Origin: Leptospira fainei serovar Hurstbridge str. BUT 6
GTDB taxonomy: Bacteria > Spirochaetota > Leptospiria > Leptospirales > Leptospiraceae
NCBI RefSeq assembly: GCF_000306235.2
Contig: NZ_AKWZ02000010.1
Span: 372,001 to 436,000 of the forward strand
DNA length: 64,000 nucleotides
Direction: 5' to 3'
In this document: positions 32,869 to 42,593 of the stretch, one piece after another
How positions within the stretch are numbered: the stretch's first letter is position 1
Layout of the letters: every line of letters starts with the position of its first letter
Position numbers and translations under genes: made by a program
The notes under the pieces: model-generated
Databases searched by the model: none
Told to the model about the DNA's origin: nothing
What the model saw: the letters and a program-made list of their open reading frames with translations, nothing else

Positions 32869-34998
32869 GTGGCCCAGAAAATCAAATCCGCCGAAACTCA
32901 ACCGACCGCAAATGGAGCTCACGGTTCAAAAGATCCCATCCATTTAGGGAACCCCGACATTTTTTTCGATCGGGAATTATCCTGGATCGATTTTAATCGG
33001 CGCGTTTTAGAGGAAGCAAACGATCACGACAATCCTCTTTTAGAAAGATTAAAGTTCCTTTGCATTACCGAATCGAACTTGGACGAATTCTATATGGTTC
33101 GAGTCGCAGGAATTCGCAACATGCTTGCCGAGGGGAACGATGAAAACAGTCTCAACGGTCAAAGGGCCTCCGAAATCCTTTCTGAGTTGTCCAAGAAAGT
33201 TCAAGTTTTCGTAAAGGACCAATATGAAACTTTCGATCTTACCGTTCGACAATTAAAGGAAAACGGAATTCACATCATTATCGACCCGAAAGAGCTTAGC
33301 GACTCAGAGATTGAACAGATTCGTCAATATTATAAGGATGATGTTTCTCCGATCCTCACTCCTCTCTCGATCGATCCGTCTCATCCGTTCCCGCATATTC
33401 TGAATCGATCCTTGAATCTCGCGATCCTATTGAGTACCGACGATGAAAAAACCGGTATGAAAAAGGATCTATTCGCCGTAGTTCAAGTTCCTTCCGTCTT
33501 ACCTCGATTTTTCCAACTGAAGAGTCAAGGTAAGGTCCGTCGGTTCTTTCCTTTGGAAGCAATCATTACTCTTCATGTGGACGATTTATTCTATGGAATG
33601 GAAGTGAAGGAAATATACCCGTTCAGAATCATTCGAGATGCGGATATCTCGATCGATGAAGAAGCTTCTGTGAAGGACCTCCTTATCACGATGAAAAAAG
33701 AGATCCGAAACCGTATCTGGGGTGACGCAGTTAGGATGGACATTCACGAGGGGACCTCCCCGTTCGTTAAAAACACTCTCAAGGAACTCTTAGAATTACA
33801 AGACAACGAGATGTTCGATGTGCCTTCATTATTGAATTTGAATGACACTATGTATTTCTACGGTTTGGAACATACTTCAAAATTTAAATACCCTTTCTTT
33901 CAACAGAAACTGACTTTAAAATTCGATTCGCCGGAAAAAATCTTCGAAGCGATCCAAAGAAAGGACAGACTCCTTCATCATCCCTACCAATCCTTTGCGG
34001 CAATCGAAGAACTTTTGCGAATTTCCAGCGAGGACCCTAAGGTCTTAGGCATCAAGATGACTCTGTATAGGACGAGCGGAGATTCGCCCATTATTCAGTA
34101 TCTCGGACAGGCGGCCGAAAACGGAAAACAAGTAACTGTCTTAGTCGAGCTCAAAGCGCGCTTTGACGAAGAGAGAAATATTAAATGGGCGCAGAAGTTG
34201 GAAGAACGCGGCGTCCATGTAGTTTACGGAGTGGTCGGTTTAAAGATACATTGCAAAATGCTAATGATAGTCAGGAGAGAAGACGAACATCTGATCAGAT
34301 ACGTACATCTTGGCACGGGCAACTATAACTCGACTACGAGTAGATACTATACTGACCTAAGTTTCTTCACAGTTAATAAGGAAATTACGGAAGACGTTGC
34401 TACGATATTTAACACCATTACTAGCTACGCCAAAATGCCGCATCTGAATCAGTTGGCGGCTTCTCCGCATAACTTGAAAGCTACATTCCTGGAACTCATC
34501 GAAAAGGAAACCGAAAACGCGAAGGCGGGTAAACCTGCGCGGATCGTTTTCAAAATGAACAGCTTGGTGGATCCGCATATTATACTTGCGATGTATAAAG
34601 CAAGTCAAGCCGGAGTGGTGATAGAATTGATCATTAGAGGGATCTGTTGTTTGAAACCCGGGCTTCCGGGAATTTCCGAAAACATCACGGTGATCTCGAT
34701 CGTCGGAAGATTTCTAGAGCATACGCGAATCTATTATTTTTTATCCGGCGGAGACGAGAGTATATTTCTTGCTTCTGCGGATTGTATGCCTAGAAACTTT
34801 GAACGAAGAATCGAAGTTTTGTTTCCGATCTTGGACGTAAAGCATAAGGACCGTATTAAAAAAATATTAGACGTTCAGTTGAAAGACAACGTGAAGGCCC
34901 GCATTCTCCATTCGGACGGAGTGTATCGCAAGCGAGAGCGATTGGAGGGAGAAAAGGCCATGGATAGTCAGATCGAGCGTATGAATTTTGCCGAATAA
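32869..34998 (+). CDS. ppk1: Polyphosphate kinase 1
   Basis: 709 residues from a GTG with AAGAAGG eight bases upstream. All four Ppk1 domains are present: N-terminal (FFDRELSWIDFNRRVLEEA), head (LSIDPSHPFPHILNRSLNLA), and two phospholipase D-like catalytic domains. Catalytic residues are visible: LGIKMTLYRTSGDSPII, the autophosphorylated His in GLKIHCKMLMIVRRE, YVHLGTGNYN, and the second His-side motif SADCMPRNFERRIEVLFPI. It reversibly makes polyphosphate from ATP, for stress survival and phosphate storage. It starts 180 bases after the previous gene and is followed three bases later by an FAD-linked oxidase gene. Confidence 0.95.
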   Translation: MAQKIKSAETQPTANGAHGSKDPIHLGNPDIFFDRELSWIDFNRRVLEEANDHDNPLLERLKFLCITESNLDEFYMVRVAGIRNMLAEGNDENSLNGQRASEILSELSKKVQVFVKDQYETFDLTVRQLKENGIHIIIDPKELSDSEIEQIRQYYKDDVSPILTPLSIDPSHPFPHILNRSLNLAILLSTDDEKTGMKKDLFAVVQVPSVLPRFFQLKSQGKVRRFFPLEAIITLHVDDLFYGMEVKEIYPFRIIRDADISIDEEASVKDLLITMKKEIRNRIWGDAVRMDIHEGTSPFVKNTLKELLELQDNEMFDVPSLLNLNDTMYFYGLEHTSKFKYPFFQQKLTLKFDSPEKIFEAIQRKDRLLHHPYQSFAAIEELLRISSEDPKVLGIKMTLYRTSGDSPIIQYLGQAAENGKQVTVLVELKARFDEERNIKWAQKLEERGVHVVYGVVGLKIHCKMLMIVRREDEHLIRYVHLGTGNYNSTTSRYYTDLSFFTVNKEITEDVATIFNTITSYAKMPHLNQLAASPHNLKATFLELIEKETENAKAGKPARIVFKMNSLVDPHIILAMYKASQAGVVIELIIRGICCLKPGLPGISENITVISIVGRFLEHTRIYYFLSGGDESIFLASADCMPRNFERRIEVLFPILDVKHKDRIKKILDVQLKDNVKARILHSDGVYRKRERLEGEKAMDSQIERMNFAE

Positions 34999-35001
34999 AA
35001 A

Positions 35002-36423
35002 ATGAGCACATTGACACAAGAAAAACGCGCGCAGCTAAAGACCCTCGTCGGAGAGGAAAAAGTATTCTTTCGAGACGAAGACAAAATGGATAAGGCCACT
35101 TTCTTATCGTTTGGAACCGATCGAACGAAAGTGTTTCCGCCTGATTTCGATATTCTTGTCTTTCCCAAAAATACGAAAGAAGTATCTCAATTAGTAAAAT
35201 TCGCCTACGACAACGATCTGAAAATCGTTCCTTCAGGCGGGCGTACCGGTTATGCCGGAGGGGCCGTCGCAAGAAACGGGGAGATAGTCATCTCCTTGGT
35301 AAAAATGGATCAGGTTTTGGATTTCGATCCGTTCTTCGGGTCTTTAAAAGTACAAGCCGGTATGATTACCAAGAACCTTCATAAAGAAGCGGAAGAACGA
35401 GGTTTTTATTTCCCCGTAGACTTCTCTTCCACGGGTTCTTCCCATATCGGCGGTAATATCGCGACGAACGCCGGAGGTGTTCGAGTCGTACATTACGGTT
35501 TGATTCGTCAATGGGTTTTAGGGTTAACCGTCGTTACTGGAACCGGAGAGATCCTGGAGTTTAACGGAGAAATTCTCAAAAATAATACCGGTTACGATCT
35601 AAAACACCTGTTTATCGGATCGGAAGGAACGCTAGGAATCATTACTGAATGCACGCTGAAATTAACGACTAAGCCTTCGGATAATCGAGTTTTATTCAGC
35701 GCAGTACCCGACTTTTCTTCGATACTCGAGTTATTCAAGGAAACGCATAACGTAAAAGTCCCTCTTTTAGCCTTCGAGTTTCTGACCCGCTATTGTCTGG
35801 AAAAAGTAATCGATCATTTGCATGTCCCGGATCCGTTTTCGGATAAGAGTCCATATTATGTTTTAATGGAATTCGAAATAACTGACGAACGAGACGAAGA
35901 AAAATTATTCTCATTTCTGGAAACTGTGGTGGAAAAAGGACTGGTCTCAGACGGAAGCTTGGCGTCCAATTCCCGACAAGCGGAAACTTTCTGGAAATAT
36001 AGGGAAGGAATCAGCGAATCCATTTCCATCGATTACACCGTTCACAAAAACGACATCTCTCTTCCATTACGAAATATGAATTCTTTTATAGAAGACATGC
36101 ACGCGTTATTGAGCGGAAGATATCCGGGATTTGAAATCGCATTATTCGGCCATATCGGAGACGGTAATTTACATTTGAATATCGTAAAACCGAAGGGCCT
36201 TTCTGATACGGAGTTTTTTTCGCAATGTAAAAGCGTTGACCCTTCCATGTTTGAGTTATTGCAAAAATACCACGGCTCTATCAGCGCCGAGCACGGAATC
36301 GGGCTCTTAAAAAGGGACTTCCTTCATTTTTCTAGGACCAATGCCGAGCTTGAGATCATGAGGCAAATAAAGAAAACGTTGGATCCGAAAAATCTACTGA
36401 ACCCCGGGAAAGTTTTGCCTTGA
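35002..36423 (+). CDS. FAD-linked oxidase, D-2-hydroxyacid/glycolate dehydrogenase type
   Basis: 473 residues of the GlcD/D-lactate dehydrogenase family. The FAD-binding PCMH domain shows PSGGRTGYAGGAV and STGSSHIGGNIATNAGGVRVVHYG. GSEGTLGIITECTLKL follows. The C-terminal cap has LFGHIGDGNLHLNIV and SAEHGIGLLKR, the metal and substrate-binding histidines of D-2-hydroxyglutarate and D-lactate dehydrogenases. The exact substrate cannot be fixed from these motifs. There is no Fe-S GlcF partner. It overlaps the downstream TMEM220-like gene by four bases. Confidence 0.88.
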   Translation: MSTLTQEKRAQLKTLVGEEKVFFRDEDKMDKATFLSFGTDRTKVFPPDFDILVFPKNTKEVSQLVKFAYDNDLKIVPSGGRTGYAGGAVARNGEIVISLVKMDQVLDFDPFFGSLKVQAGMITKNLHKEAEERGFYFPVDFSSTGSSHIGGNIATNAGGVRVVHYGLIRQWVLGLTVVTGTGEILEFNGEILKNNTGYDLKHLFIGSEGTLGIITECTLKLTTKPSDNRVLFSAVPDFSSILELFKETHNVKVPLLAFEFLTRYCLEKVIDHLHVPDPFSDKSPYYVLMEFEITDERDEEKLFSFLETVVEKGLVSDGSLASNSRQAETFWKYREGISESISIDYTVHKNDISLPLRNMNSFIEDMHALLSGRYPGFEIALFGHIGDGNLHLNIVKPKGLSDTEFFSQCKSVDPSMFELLQKYHGSISAEHGIGLLKRDFLHFSRTNAELEIMRQIKKTLDPKNLLNPGKVLP

Positions 36424-36791
36424 GCCGGAATCAGCTCGGACCTTTTCTATCCGATGCATTTCGTGTTTTTACTGCGTTGACTTGGATCGTATTCGCAGCT
36501 CTTCAATATAACGACCCGGATCCTCAAGTCTGGATCCCTGCCTATTTATCGGTGACTTTTCTTTATTGCCTCGAATGGTTTCCTCGCTTTCGAGAGCCCG
36601 GACTGCGTAGTTTGATTTCGGGGATATCCAAAGCCTTGGCAGGCGGTTATTTTCTTTGGGGTATTTATACTTTCTTAGAGGATCCTCGCGCGGATTTCGA
36701 TTCTGAAATCTTCAGAGAAAGTTTAGGATTAGGACTATCTTCCATCTGGCTGCTGCTTCTTCCTTTATTTCAAGGACGCGCAGCAAAATGA
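36420..36791 (+). CDS. TMEM220-like small membrane protein
   Basis: 123 residues, four hydrophobic segments. The motif VFAALQYNDPDPQVWIPAYL at the first loop is the hallmark of the TMEM220 family. The TTG start overlaps the previous TGA (TTGA), and its stop overlaps the next ATG (ATGA), so it is embedded in a coupled three-gene run. Function of the family is unknown. Confidence 0.75.
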   Translation: MSRNQLGPFLSDAFRVFTALTWIVFAALQYNDPDPQVWIPAYLSVTFLYCLEWFPRFREPGLRSLISGISKALAGGYFLWGIYTFLEDPRADFDSEIFRESLGLGLSSIWLLLLPLFQGRAAK

Positions 36792-37480
36792 AGATTAGAT
36801 TGGAGGCATGGTTCTCCATTTTATTTCTACGACTCATTTCTCTGACAATCCGATGGAAAGAAATTAAAATTCCGAAAAAGACCGAAGACTTCTTTCGCAA
36901 AAAAGATTCGTTTCTCTTAGCCCTCTGGCATAATCAAATTCCATACGTAATCGACTTCACTTCCTCCTATTTAGTTAAAAAGAGAGAGATGCGCATCGTC
37001 CCTCTTGCTTCCAGATCCGAAGACGGCGAAATGATCGTTAGAGTTCTGGAACATTTTGGAATAGAATCCCGACGAGGTTCGAGCCGAAGAGGAGGCGCTG
37101 CAGGATTAAGAGCGCTTGTTAAGGAAGCTATGGACGGCGGAATTTCCTTGGTCACACCCGACGGCCCGACTGGTCCCGTCTACGAACTTAAGCCAGGAAT
37201 CATTCAACTCGCCTCCTTAACCGGCTATCCCGTAATTGCATTTTCCGCCTATTACGATCGGTTTTGGACGGTAAATAGCTGGGATAGGATTAAAGTTCCG
37301 AAACCTTTCTCTAAAGCGACATTTACGTTTACGGACCCTTTCTTTGTTCCCAAACTCAATGGGGAAGAACAATTGGGGGAATGGAGGAAGAAATTAGAAA
37401 TCTTGATGTTGGAAAATTGCGGAATCACTTCGGCCGAGGCGGAAGAGGTTCGTGCAGAAGTTCGCTCGCAGAAGAATTAA
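36788..37480 (+). CDS. DUF374 lysophospholipid acyltransferase-like protein
   Basis: 230 residues. The N-terminal membrane-associated segment is followed by FLLALWHNQIPYVIDF, which corresponds to the acyltransferase HxxxxD-like block of DUF374. SRSEDGEMIVRVLEHFGIESRRGSSRRGGAAGLR, then ISLVTPDGPTGPVYELKPGIIQLASLTGYPVIAFSAYY, are the strongest signatures. Relatives act on lipid A or other membrane lipids; the substrate here is unknown. It is the last gene of the run starting at ppk1. Confidence 0.85.
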   Translation: MKIRLEAWFSILFLRLISLTIRWKEIKIPKKTEDFFRKKDSFLLALWHNQIPYVIDFTSSYLVKKREMRIVPLASRSEDGEMIVRVLEHFGIESRRGSSRRGGAAGLRALVKEAMDGGISLVTPDGPTGPVYELKPGIIQLASLTGYPVIAFSAYYDRFWTVNSWDRIKVPKPFSKATFTFTDPFFVPKLNGEEQLGEWRKKLEILMLENCGITSAEAEEVRAEVRSQKN

Positions 37481-37685
37481 GATCTTTTTATATTCCATAA
37501 CACTAAACTTTCTGCATTAAAACATTCATCAAGTCGGATGGTTGCGTCCGCAACGTCGGGAATGTATTGCTTTTCAATTTTATGTTTTTTGATCCTTTTG
37601 GCCGTGCGGGCCGTTCCGTTGATCGCGATCGTTCGAATAATCTAAATCGGGATAATAGGAACGGTTACGATTTTGCTTGGCAATA

Positions 37686-38342
37686 TTATGTTACGGGAGG
37701 AATCTCTTCTTTCCTAAGACGATAAAAGCTCCAATGAACGATAAATATCCTCGAAAGCAGTAGATACAAAGATTCACCGTAAGTTCTCTCGGTGGTCTCC
37801 GCCATCGCCTCGAATGCACCGATCAATTCCCGTAAAATTTCCCGATCTCCCGCGTCGGAAACGAGATCCAGGTCGACTTCCGACAAATCCTCGTCGGCGG
37901 GAAAAGAGATATCGTTTGATTCCAATAATATTTCTAATAGTTTTTCACCTTCTATCACGACCGATTCGGCGGTTTTTTCCGCAGGTTCAGGCCCGTTTAA
38001 TAGAGAGAACACACCATCAGATAATTCTAATATAAGACCGCCTAAAACCATGTCATTGCCCGATTCGAAAGTCGCAGTTATCGTATCAAACTTCTCTTTC
38101 AATAAACTGCGGACTTTTAGAAACGAATCGGCCGCATAACGCATCTCGCCCTCATCCATCGCCTCTTCGAATCCTTGCAACCAATCGGGGCCGGTGGGAT
38201 CGAAGCTCTCCCAATCGGCCCACAAGGATTCGCATGCAAGAAAGATTTGATCCGTAGTAGTGCCGACATGCCTGTATGTTGTGATAACCACCGCTAGCTG
38301 TGCGATTGCTCCTGACCACTCCGTTTCCTTCACGTCGTTCAT
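37686..38342 (-). CDS. Hypothetical acidic helical protein
   Basis: 218 residues beginning MNDVKETEWSGAIAQLAVVITTYRHVGTTTD. It is very acidic and helical throughout (WADWESFDPTGPDWLQGFEEAMDEGEMRYAADSFLKVRSLLKEKFD; SDAGDREILRELIGAFEAMAETTERTYGESLYLLLSRIFIVHWSFYRLRKEE), with no signal or membrane segment. I do not recognise the family. About 200 bases separate it from the acyltransferase gene; that gap holds short palindromes (GTTGCGTCCGCAAC, GATCGCGATC) but no gene I can support. Confidence 0.55.
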   Translation of the reverse strand: MNDVKETEWSGAIAQLAVVITTYRHVGTTTDQIFLACESLWADWESFDPTGPDWLQGFEEAMDEGEMRYAADSFLKVRSLLKEKFDTITATFESGNDMVLGGLILELSDGVFSLLNGPEPAEKTAESVVIEGEKLLEILLESNDISFPADEDLSEVDLDLVSDAGDREILRELIGAFEAMAETTERTYGESLYLLLSRIFIVHWSFYRLRKEEIPPVT

Positions 38343-38511
38343 AGCTTCTATACTAACCTAAATAAAGTTTAGAGAAAGCACGATTCCTTTGAGTAATGAT
38401 GAAACCGCTCTTTTATACCCAAGGGTGTAGCAGTAACTACTTAGATTGAGGTATAAGATATACGAATCGAATCATAATTCTTTATGATAAAATCTATAAA
38501 GGAAAATGAGA

Positions 38512-39153
38512 TTAAGAATATTTGCGAACTAGATCCAAGCGAGAATTCACTTTTAATTTTCTAAAAATGCTCTTTATTTGAATTCTAACAGTCCCTTCTT
38601 TCGTACCCAATTTCAAGGCAATCTGCTTCGTTTTAAGACCGCTGTTAATATAATCCAAAATCTCGCGTTCTCTCGGAGTTAAGGCAAAGACTTCCTTTTT
38701 CGGAGTCTTTCTGAAAAATTCCATAACCCGCGCGGTTAATCCCGGGGAAAGAATTCCGCCTTCCTGTAAAACGATTCTCGTTACTTGACGAATGTCTTTG
38801 AGATCTTTCTTTAGAAAATAACCAACTGCCCCGGCTTGCATGGATTTGAATAAGGCCGCGTCCGATTCGATTCCCGAAAGAACGATGAAGCGAGTCGAAG
38901 AATTTTTGGGAAAGACTTCTCGAATAAAATCGATCCCGTTCATTCCGGGAAGGATAATGTCTACAAAAACGATGTCATATCGAGTTTTCCCGCTAGCGAG
39001 AAAATCTTCGCAACTAGCAAAAAGATCAGCCGACGAAATTTCGGACATCCCGACTAAGGATTGAATACAATGAGAACCGAACTCTGAATTATCCTCGATC
39101 AAGGCGATTTTAATCGATTTCTCAATCGCACCCGAACTTTGAATATCTTCCAT
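38512..39153 (-). CDS. NarL/FixJ-type response regulator
   Basis: 213 residues. The receiver domain has the acidic pair in IALIEDNSEFG, the phospho-Asp in YDIVFVDIILPGMNGIDFI, the switch Ser in FIVLSGIES and the Lys in GYFLKKDLKD. The C-terminal LuxR-type helix-turn-helix is complete: FALTPREREILDYINSGLKTKQIALKLGTKEGTVRIQIKSIFRKLKVNSRLDLV. It is a DNA-binding transcription regulator. No histidine kinase adjoins it; the nearest kinases are at 40229-44108 on the other strand. An A/T-rich region precedes it. Confidence 0.9.
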   Translation of the reverse strand: MEDIQSSGAIEKSIKIALIEDNSEFGSHCIQSLVGMSEISSADLFASCEDFLASGKTRYDIVFVDIILPGMNGIDFIREVFPKNSSTRFIVLSGIESDAALFKSMQAGAVGYFLKKDLKDIRQVTRIVLQEGGILSPGLTARVMEFFRKTPKKEVFALTPREREILDYINSGLKTKQIALKLGTKEGTVRIQIKSIFRKLKVNSRLDLVRKYS

Positions 39154-39241
39154 ATAGAAATCGTCGCCTCATTCTATATATCTGCGCGGAGTTATACTCA
39201 GACGGAATATAGGTTTTTTTTATCGGAAATCGACTGGGATT

Positions 39242-40114
39242 TTACAACCATTCATTAATGGCATTCCCTACCTCGAGAGGTTTTTCGATATGCAATGCAT
39301 GTTTTGCGGAGGGCACCCAAGTAATTTTACTCTTTTTCAAATAAGAATGTAGTTTCTTTACCATAGTCGGATCGGTAATCGGATCATCCATTCCTGAAAC
39401 GATTAAGGACTTTAAGCCGATTGCGGATAATTTTTTTCCGAGAAAGATTTCCTCCTCGCGATCTATAGTATTGTGAGTCAGATAACTATTTGCCTGCCCG
39501 TTCCAAGTGGAAAGCAGAGCTCTCTTTGCAAAACCTCCCAAATTAGGCGCCGACGAGAAATACAAAGATGCAAAAAGCCTTTCAATCTGCTGCGTATTTT
39601 TCGGAAACAATAGATCCTTCATTTCGTCCCGTTTGGGGTGAGGGATACCGCCCGGAGCCAATAAAACCAATCTCTTAATTCTTTTTTCCTTCTGCGCATC
39701 TCTCAATACTATATGCATCGCGATCAGACTTCCCATCGAATGACCGCCTAACACCAAGTTCTCGAGGGAAAGCTCTCGGATGGAATCGTACAATAAATCG
39801 GCAAAAACGTTAACTTGATATAAGTACCGAACATTCGGTAATTTGCTCCATCCGAACCCAGGAATATCCGGGAGAAGAATAGTGAAGTCTTTCCTTAGAT
39901 ACGGGGCTAATTTTCTAAATCCGGCGGCGCTATCCAAGAGACCGTGAATCAGCAGAAGAGTTTTCTTTTCCGATCCTTCCCCCTGGCGCTTTAAATAGAA
40001 AAGTTTGTGTCCTCCCAAATCTACGAACATTCTTCGAAATCCGAGTTCGGACTCCATGAACCGGATTTTGCTCCGGGCGTAATTTTGTAAGAAGAAATGA
40101 TATATTAGGTTCAT
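39242..40114 (-). CDS. Alpha/beta hydrolase
   Basis: 290 residues. Family motifs: oxyanion-hole region LLLIHGLLDSAAGFRKLAPYL, PDIPGFGWSKLP, nucleophile elbow LGGHSMGSLIAMH (Ser of GHSMG), acid region LIVSGMDDPITDP, and catalytic His in VPSAKHALHIEKPLEVGNAI. The first 25 residues are hydrophobic and basic and could touch the membrane. Similar proteins act as lipases, esterases or C-C hydrolases; the substrate is not inferable. It is divergent from the sensor kinase gene at 40229. Confidence 0.85.
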   Translation of the reverse strand: MNLIYHFFLQNYARSKIRFMESELGFRRMFVDLGGHKLFYLKRQGEGSEKKTLLLIHGLLDSAAGFRKLAPYLRKDFTILLPDIPGFGWSKLPNVRYLYQVNVFADLLYDSIRELSLENLVLGGHSMGSLIAMHIVLRDAQKEKRIKRLVLLAPGGIPHPKRDEMKDLLFPKNTQQIERLFASLYFSSAPNLGGFAKRALLSTWNGQANSYLTHNTIDREEEIFLGKKLSAIGLKSLIVSGMDDPITDPTMVKKLHSYLKKSKITWVPSAKHALHIEKPLEVGNAINEWL

Positions 40115-40228
40115 TTTTCCGCTATGATTTATCGGGGAACTAAGTTATCAAGGATTCCCGCGAGCAAAGAAACTGGTTTTTCCAGATTAAAATCCGACCA
40201 TATAATTTCCGATATTTAAACATCCCCC

Positions 40229-42571
40229 ATGCAATTAAAGGAACTTCTTCCCCTTCTGGAAAACGCATTCTTTCCTGCGCAAGAAGGCATCCTAGTCCTG
40301 GAACCGAAGACCTACAGTATACTTAGCGCAAATCCTAAGGCCCAAGCCATTCTCGGTTACTCTCGCCAGGAGCTTGGGGAGCTTTCCTTGAGCAAGCTCC
40401 TGTCTCGTCCGGAAAGAATCGGCGAACACGTGGTCGGAGCGGAAGAGTTAGGGATCTCTTTGCTCTGGAACCTAAAGAGAAAAGACGGCAAATTGATTTT
40501 GGCCGAGTTTACGATCAATACCTTGCTTCCCGATCCGGAGTCCCCGTTAATCTTTCATATCTACCAAAGATCCGAAGTTCGTGAAACCGAGCTAAGACTT
40601 TACTACCTGCAAAGCATTCTTAGAAGTCTTCGTTTATTAAAACTCAATCTTCGTTCGTTAAGATTAAGCTCTGAGACGACCCTTTTTCAAAAAGTTTGCG
40701 ATACTTTAAAGGAAAATCCTCATTATAGTTTGGTCTGGGGATTTTATCGGAAAGAAGACGGTACGGACCAGATTTTAGTACAATCAGATTCGGAAAACGA
40801 TTGGAAAGAAACTTTTGAAAACGCCTGGCTTAGAAAAAGGTTTCCTTCGCCTTTGCTAAGTTTAGTGGAAGGAAAAGAGCCCTTTATCATCCACGAATTC
40901 GGAGGGTCTACCTATCGCGAATGGGAAATCGCGCTCGGAACTTCCGAATTCCGGAGGTCCCTGAGCTTAATTATTCGAGACGACGGAAAAATCGTCGGAG
41001 GAATAGAAATCTTATCAAAGGAGAATATGGCTTTCGATTCGGGAGAGAACTATCTCTACTTCGAAATCATAGAAGATTTATTATCCTCCCTTCAATATTT
41101 ACGAATAGAGCGTCAGAGACGAGATACCGCCAAACTACTCCAATTTCAAGGCGCCCTCTTGAACTCCCTGGAGGTCCCGCTTTTATCCACCGACGAGGAA
41201 GGATTCATTACCTATGCGAATACGAATATATCGAACTTATTAAGTATGCCTAAGGAGGAACTCCTGGGTTTGCAGGTTCGAGACCTATTGCGGCTCGATG
41301 CCGAATCTACCGACAGAGTACTATTAGGATCCAAAGCCGAAATCCAAGTCGGAACTCCTCTCGGGAACGAGATTCCTTTTTTATTGGCGTCTTCCTCGCT
41401 AAAGGACGATTACGGCAATCGAATCGGAACTATTTTACTTTTACTTGATATTACCGAACAAAAAAGGAACGAAGAATTAATTCGAGCTTCCGAACTGAAA
41501 TTGAGAAACCTTTTTGCCTCGATGAACAACGGGATAGTAATATTAAACCCGAAGGGAATCGTAATGGAAGTGGCTCCCATTCTCAAATTCTTTCTCTTTC
41601 AATTTCTCAATGTCACCCCGGGCGATACATTTCCGGAACTGTTTGCGGAAGAGATAAAAAATGAAATATACGAAAAATTAGGAGAATGCGTAAAAATCCA
41701 GAGGCCGGTGTACTTCGATTTTTCAATGGCTCTATTAGGAGAAGATGAAAATTTCTTTTCCATAAAATTCATTCCGTTAAAGAAATATCAGGAGCTTCCG
41801 ATCGCTGCAATGCTGATTTTCTCCGATGTGACCCAAACCAAACTGCTCGATCGTCAGCTTTATGAAACGGCAAAGTTCGCTTCGATCGGAGAAATTGCGG
41901 CCGGGATCGCTCACGAAGTAAATAACCCACTTCAGTCCAGTCTTCTGTATTTAGAGGATCTATTGGAGCACGAAGACCCTGATCCTAGTGAACGGAAAAA
42001 GGTGTATAAAAGAATCGAAGGAGCTGCACTTCGCATAAGAGATCTGATTAAGGGACTACTAGACTTAGGAAGAAGATCTCCTCGAAAAAAAGAATTGGTT
42101 TCCCCGTATTTTATTCTACTCAGAGCCTGCGAATTGATCGAAGTAAGCTGTAAAAAAGCGGGAATAGAGCTAAAGCGAGTGACGAGTCCTGAACTTCCCC
42201 AAATATACGTCGCGTGGCAGGAAATCGAACAAGTGCTCATTAACTGCTTAGTCAATGCCGTGAATGCCATTTCCGAGATGGAACATAAGCCGGAGTTCCC
42301 GAACATTCAAGTTTCCGTGCGGAAAGAATTGTATTTGAACGGTGAAACGGTCAGTTTTACCATTCAAGATAACGGCCCGGGTATGAATCCCGAGGTTGCT
42401 GAAAAAGCCTTTCTCCCTTTGTATACGACTCGTCGAACTAAGCAAGGAACAGGATTAGGGCTTACAATTTCACAGAGAATCGTGGCCGATCATGGCGGTT
42501 CCATTCAACTGGAATCAAACCCGGGTCAAGGTACGAAGGTTACGATTAGGATCCCAGTAGGAAAGGCATGA
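40229..42571 (+). CDS. Multi-PAS/GAF sensor histidine kinase
   Basis: 780 residues, soluble. Domains in order: PAS (EGILVLEPKTYSILSANPKAQAILGYSRQEL, about 15-120), GAF-like region (about 140-290), PAS (LNSLEVPLLSTDEEGFITYANTNISNLLSM), PAS (LFASMNNGIVILNPKGIVMEVAP), HisKA (phospho-His in GEIAAGIAHEVNNPLQSSL) and HATPase (INCLVNAVNAI, IQDNGPGMNPE, TKQGTGLGLTISQRIV). All kinase motifs look intact. There are no membrane segments, so the signal is cytosolic. The next gene, a REC-PAS-kinase, starts 22 bases after its stop and is the obvious phosphotransfer partner. Confidence 0.88.
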   Translation: MQLKELLPLLENAFFPAQEGILVLEPKTYSILSANPKAQAILGYSRQELGELSLSKLLSRPERIGEHVVGAEELGISLLWNLKRKDGKLILAEFTINTLLPDPESPLIFHIYQRSEVRETELRLYYLQSILRSLRLLKLNLRSLRLSSETTLFQKVCDTLKENPHYSLVWGFYRKEDGTDQILVQSDSENDWKETFENAWLRKRFPSPLLSLVEGKEPFIIHEFGGSTYREWEIALGTSEFRRSLSLIIRDDGKIVGGIEILSKENMAFDSGENYLYFEIIEDLLSSLQYLRIERQRRDTAKLLQFQGALLNSLEVPLLSTDEEGFITYANTNISNLLSMPKEELLGLQVRDLLRLDAESTDRVLLGSKAEIQVGTPLGNEIPFLLASSSLKDDYGNRIGTILLLLDITEQKRNEELIRASELKLRNLFASMNNGIVILNPKGIVMEVAPILKFFLFQFLNVTPGDTFPELFAEEIKNEIYEKLGECVKIQRPVYFDFSMALLGEDENFFSIKFIPLKKYQELPIAAMLIFSDVTQTKLLDRQLYETAKFASIGEIAAGIAHEVNNPLQSSLLYLEDLLEHEDPDPSERKKVYKRIEGAALRIRDLIKGLLDLGRRSPRKKELVSPYFILLRACELIEVSCKKAGIELKRVTSPELPQIYVAWQEIEQVLINCLVNAVNAISEMEHKPEFPNIQVSVRKELYLNGETVSFTIQDNGPGMNPEVAEKAFLPLYTTRRTKQGTGLGLTISQRIVADHGGSIQLESNPGQGTKVTIRIPVGKA

Positions 42572-42593
42572 AAGGCTGACAGAAAGAAACAAC

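Noticed and set aside
37481..37685. Short palindromes in the gap as a small RNA or terminator
   Set aside because: GTTGCGTCCGCAAC and GATCGCGATC are too short and lack a T-run; no promoter seen.
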